Source of the DNA: an uncultured Bacteroidales bacterium
GTDB taxonomy: Bacteria; Bacteroidota; Bacteroidia; Bacteroidales; P3
Direction: 5' to 3'
Assembly: GCA_937906975.1 (NCBI GenBank)
Contig: CALCUN010000209.1
Coordinates: 1 to 14,200, forward strand
Length of the DNA stretch: 14,200 nt
The position numbers were made by a program, and so were the translations under genes. Under the pieces are notes generated by a model. The model ran no database searches, was not told where the DNA came from, and worked only from the letters and a program-made list of their open reading frames with translations. Positions 13,699-14,200 of this stretch are shown piece after piece; position 1 is the first letter of the stretch, and each line of letters opens with the position of its first letter.

Positions 13699-14200
13699 TA
13701 TCTCCCTTAATCTTACACTTGAAGATATTAGGTTGGTCAGCAGAACCAATGTACCAAATATCAAATCTGTAAGACATTGCTACACCACCCATTGGGTGAA
13801 GAACTTTATTTCTTACTGGGTCATCATAGAATGGGCCAACATCAATCTTAACTCTTACACCATTAGGTGCCTTGTATTCTACAAATTGGAAACCAGCAGA
13901 TAAAGCATTACTATGAAGCTTAGATTGTACTCTTTCTACAGCCTTAACAGAACTGTTATCTACTACAAATGTAGACCAACCACTTACTGTTTGAAGTACA
14001 GCCTTATGGAATAAGATAGCACCTCTTTCACCTGTCTTGATTACAAATGTTCTTTCACCTATAAGTGCATCATTATATAAAGTTTTAGCGGCTTCTTCAA
14101 CGTTATCTGCAATCTTATTAAATAACTCTACATCAATCTGATGATTTAAAAAGCTATCTACTCTTAATACATTTTCATTAATAACATATCCGTCTTCTAA
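13658..14200 (-). CDS. Open-ended frame: Xpt-like N-terminal stretch joined to a phage-structural-like part
   Basis: The frame enters at base 14200 and is open for 180 codons to TGA at 13660-13658; its start lies outside. Residues 10-23 (NVLRVDSFLNHQID) match, almost letter for letter, the N-terminus of xanthine phosphoribosyltransferase as I recall it, but the phosphoribosyl-binding motif of that enzyme never follows. From about residue 29 the sequence (ERTFVIKTGERGAILFHKAV, later HPMGGVAMSYRFDIWYIG and a C-terminal PNIFKCKIKG) has the look of major capsid or other virion proteins of tailed phages infecting Bacteroidetes; this is an impression, not a match I can prove. The last ten residues (YQEKSRGW and before) are read through the Sel1 start region. 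Confidence 0.45.
   Translation of the reverse strand, partial: LEDGYVINENVLRVDSFLNHQIDVELFNKIADNVEEAAKTLYNDALIGERTFVIKTGERGAILFHKAVLQTVSGWSTFVVDNSSVKAVERVQSKLHSNALSAGFQFVEYKAPNGVRVKIDVGPFYDDPVRNKVLHPMGGVAMSYRFDIWYIGSADQPNIFKCKIKGDNEYRGYQEKSRGW
13702..13708 (-). promoter_or_regulatory. Possible Shine-Dalgarno site of the Sel1 gene
   Basis: On the minus strand AAGGGAG stands 3 bases before the ATG at 13698. Most genes in the window have no such purine-rich site. It lies inside the coding sequence of the upstream frame (codons for K-I-K-G-D), so the Sel1 gene would be translated by coupling. The spacing is shorter than ideal. Confidence 0.4.

Overview
The window looks like chromosome of an AT-rich member of the Bacteroidetes, most likely Bacteroidales. 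Evidence: a type IX secretion (T9SS) C-terminal sorting domain, Omp28, DUF6029 and TlpA envelope proteins, a lipoprotein with an SKEE surface-export signal, promoters of the Bacteroidetes type (TTTG, about 19 bases, TAnnTTTG), weak Shine-Dalgarno sites and a tRNA gene without encoded CCA.

Left part (1-4926). Bases 31-50 look like the end of an IS3-type insertion sequence whose body lies outside the window. After it come a short repeat pair and a terminator, then five tightly packed minus-strand genes read from about 4950 down to 161: polyprenyl diphosphate synthase, TlpA-like thioredoxin, DUF6029 outer-membrane barrel, Omp28-like lipoprotein and a small T9SS cargo protein. The last four form an envelope/thiol-disulfide module; the first supplies an isoprenoid tail.

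Middle (4927-9906). A divergent promoter region carrying a 21-bp-period repeat separates that operon from a plus-strand operon: a UbiA/MenA-like prenyltransferase, a radical SAM enzyme and a short ComEC-like protein. The prenyl synthase and prenyltransferase fit one quinone or lipid prenylation pathway; the radical SAM enzyme may modify the same product. ComEC converges, with an 8-base overlap, on a two-gene minus-strand unit (MORN-type lipoprotein and an unknown secreted protein). A 2[4Fe-4S] ferredoxin gene with clear promoter and terminator follows.

Right part (9930-12834). An unknown 219-aa protein, tRNA-Glu(UUC) cotranscribed with rpsT, then a TatD-family nuclease overlapping a porin-like outer-membrane protein.

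Far right (about 12820-14200). The character changes. A minus-strand Sel1-repeat gene is broken by a frameshift, and upstream of it, running off the window edge, is an open frame that combines an N-terminal stretch like xanthine phosphoribosyltransferase with a part that resembles a phage structural protein. Neither the porin end nor the Sel1 end looks natural where they meet near 12820. This block is either a mobile/phage-derived insertion or an assembly chimera, and it is the part of the window most worth checking.
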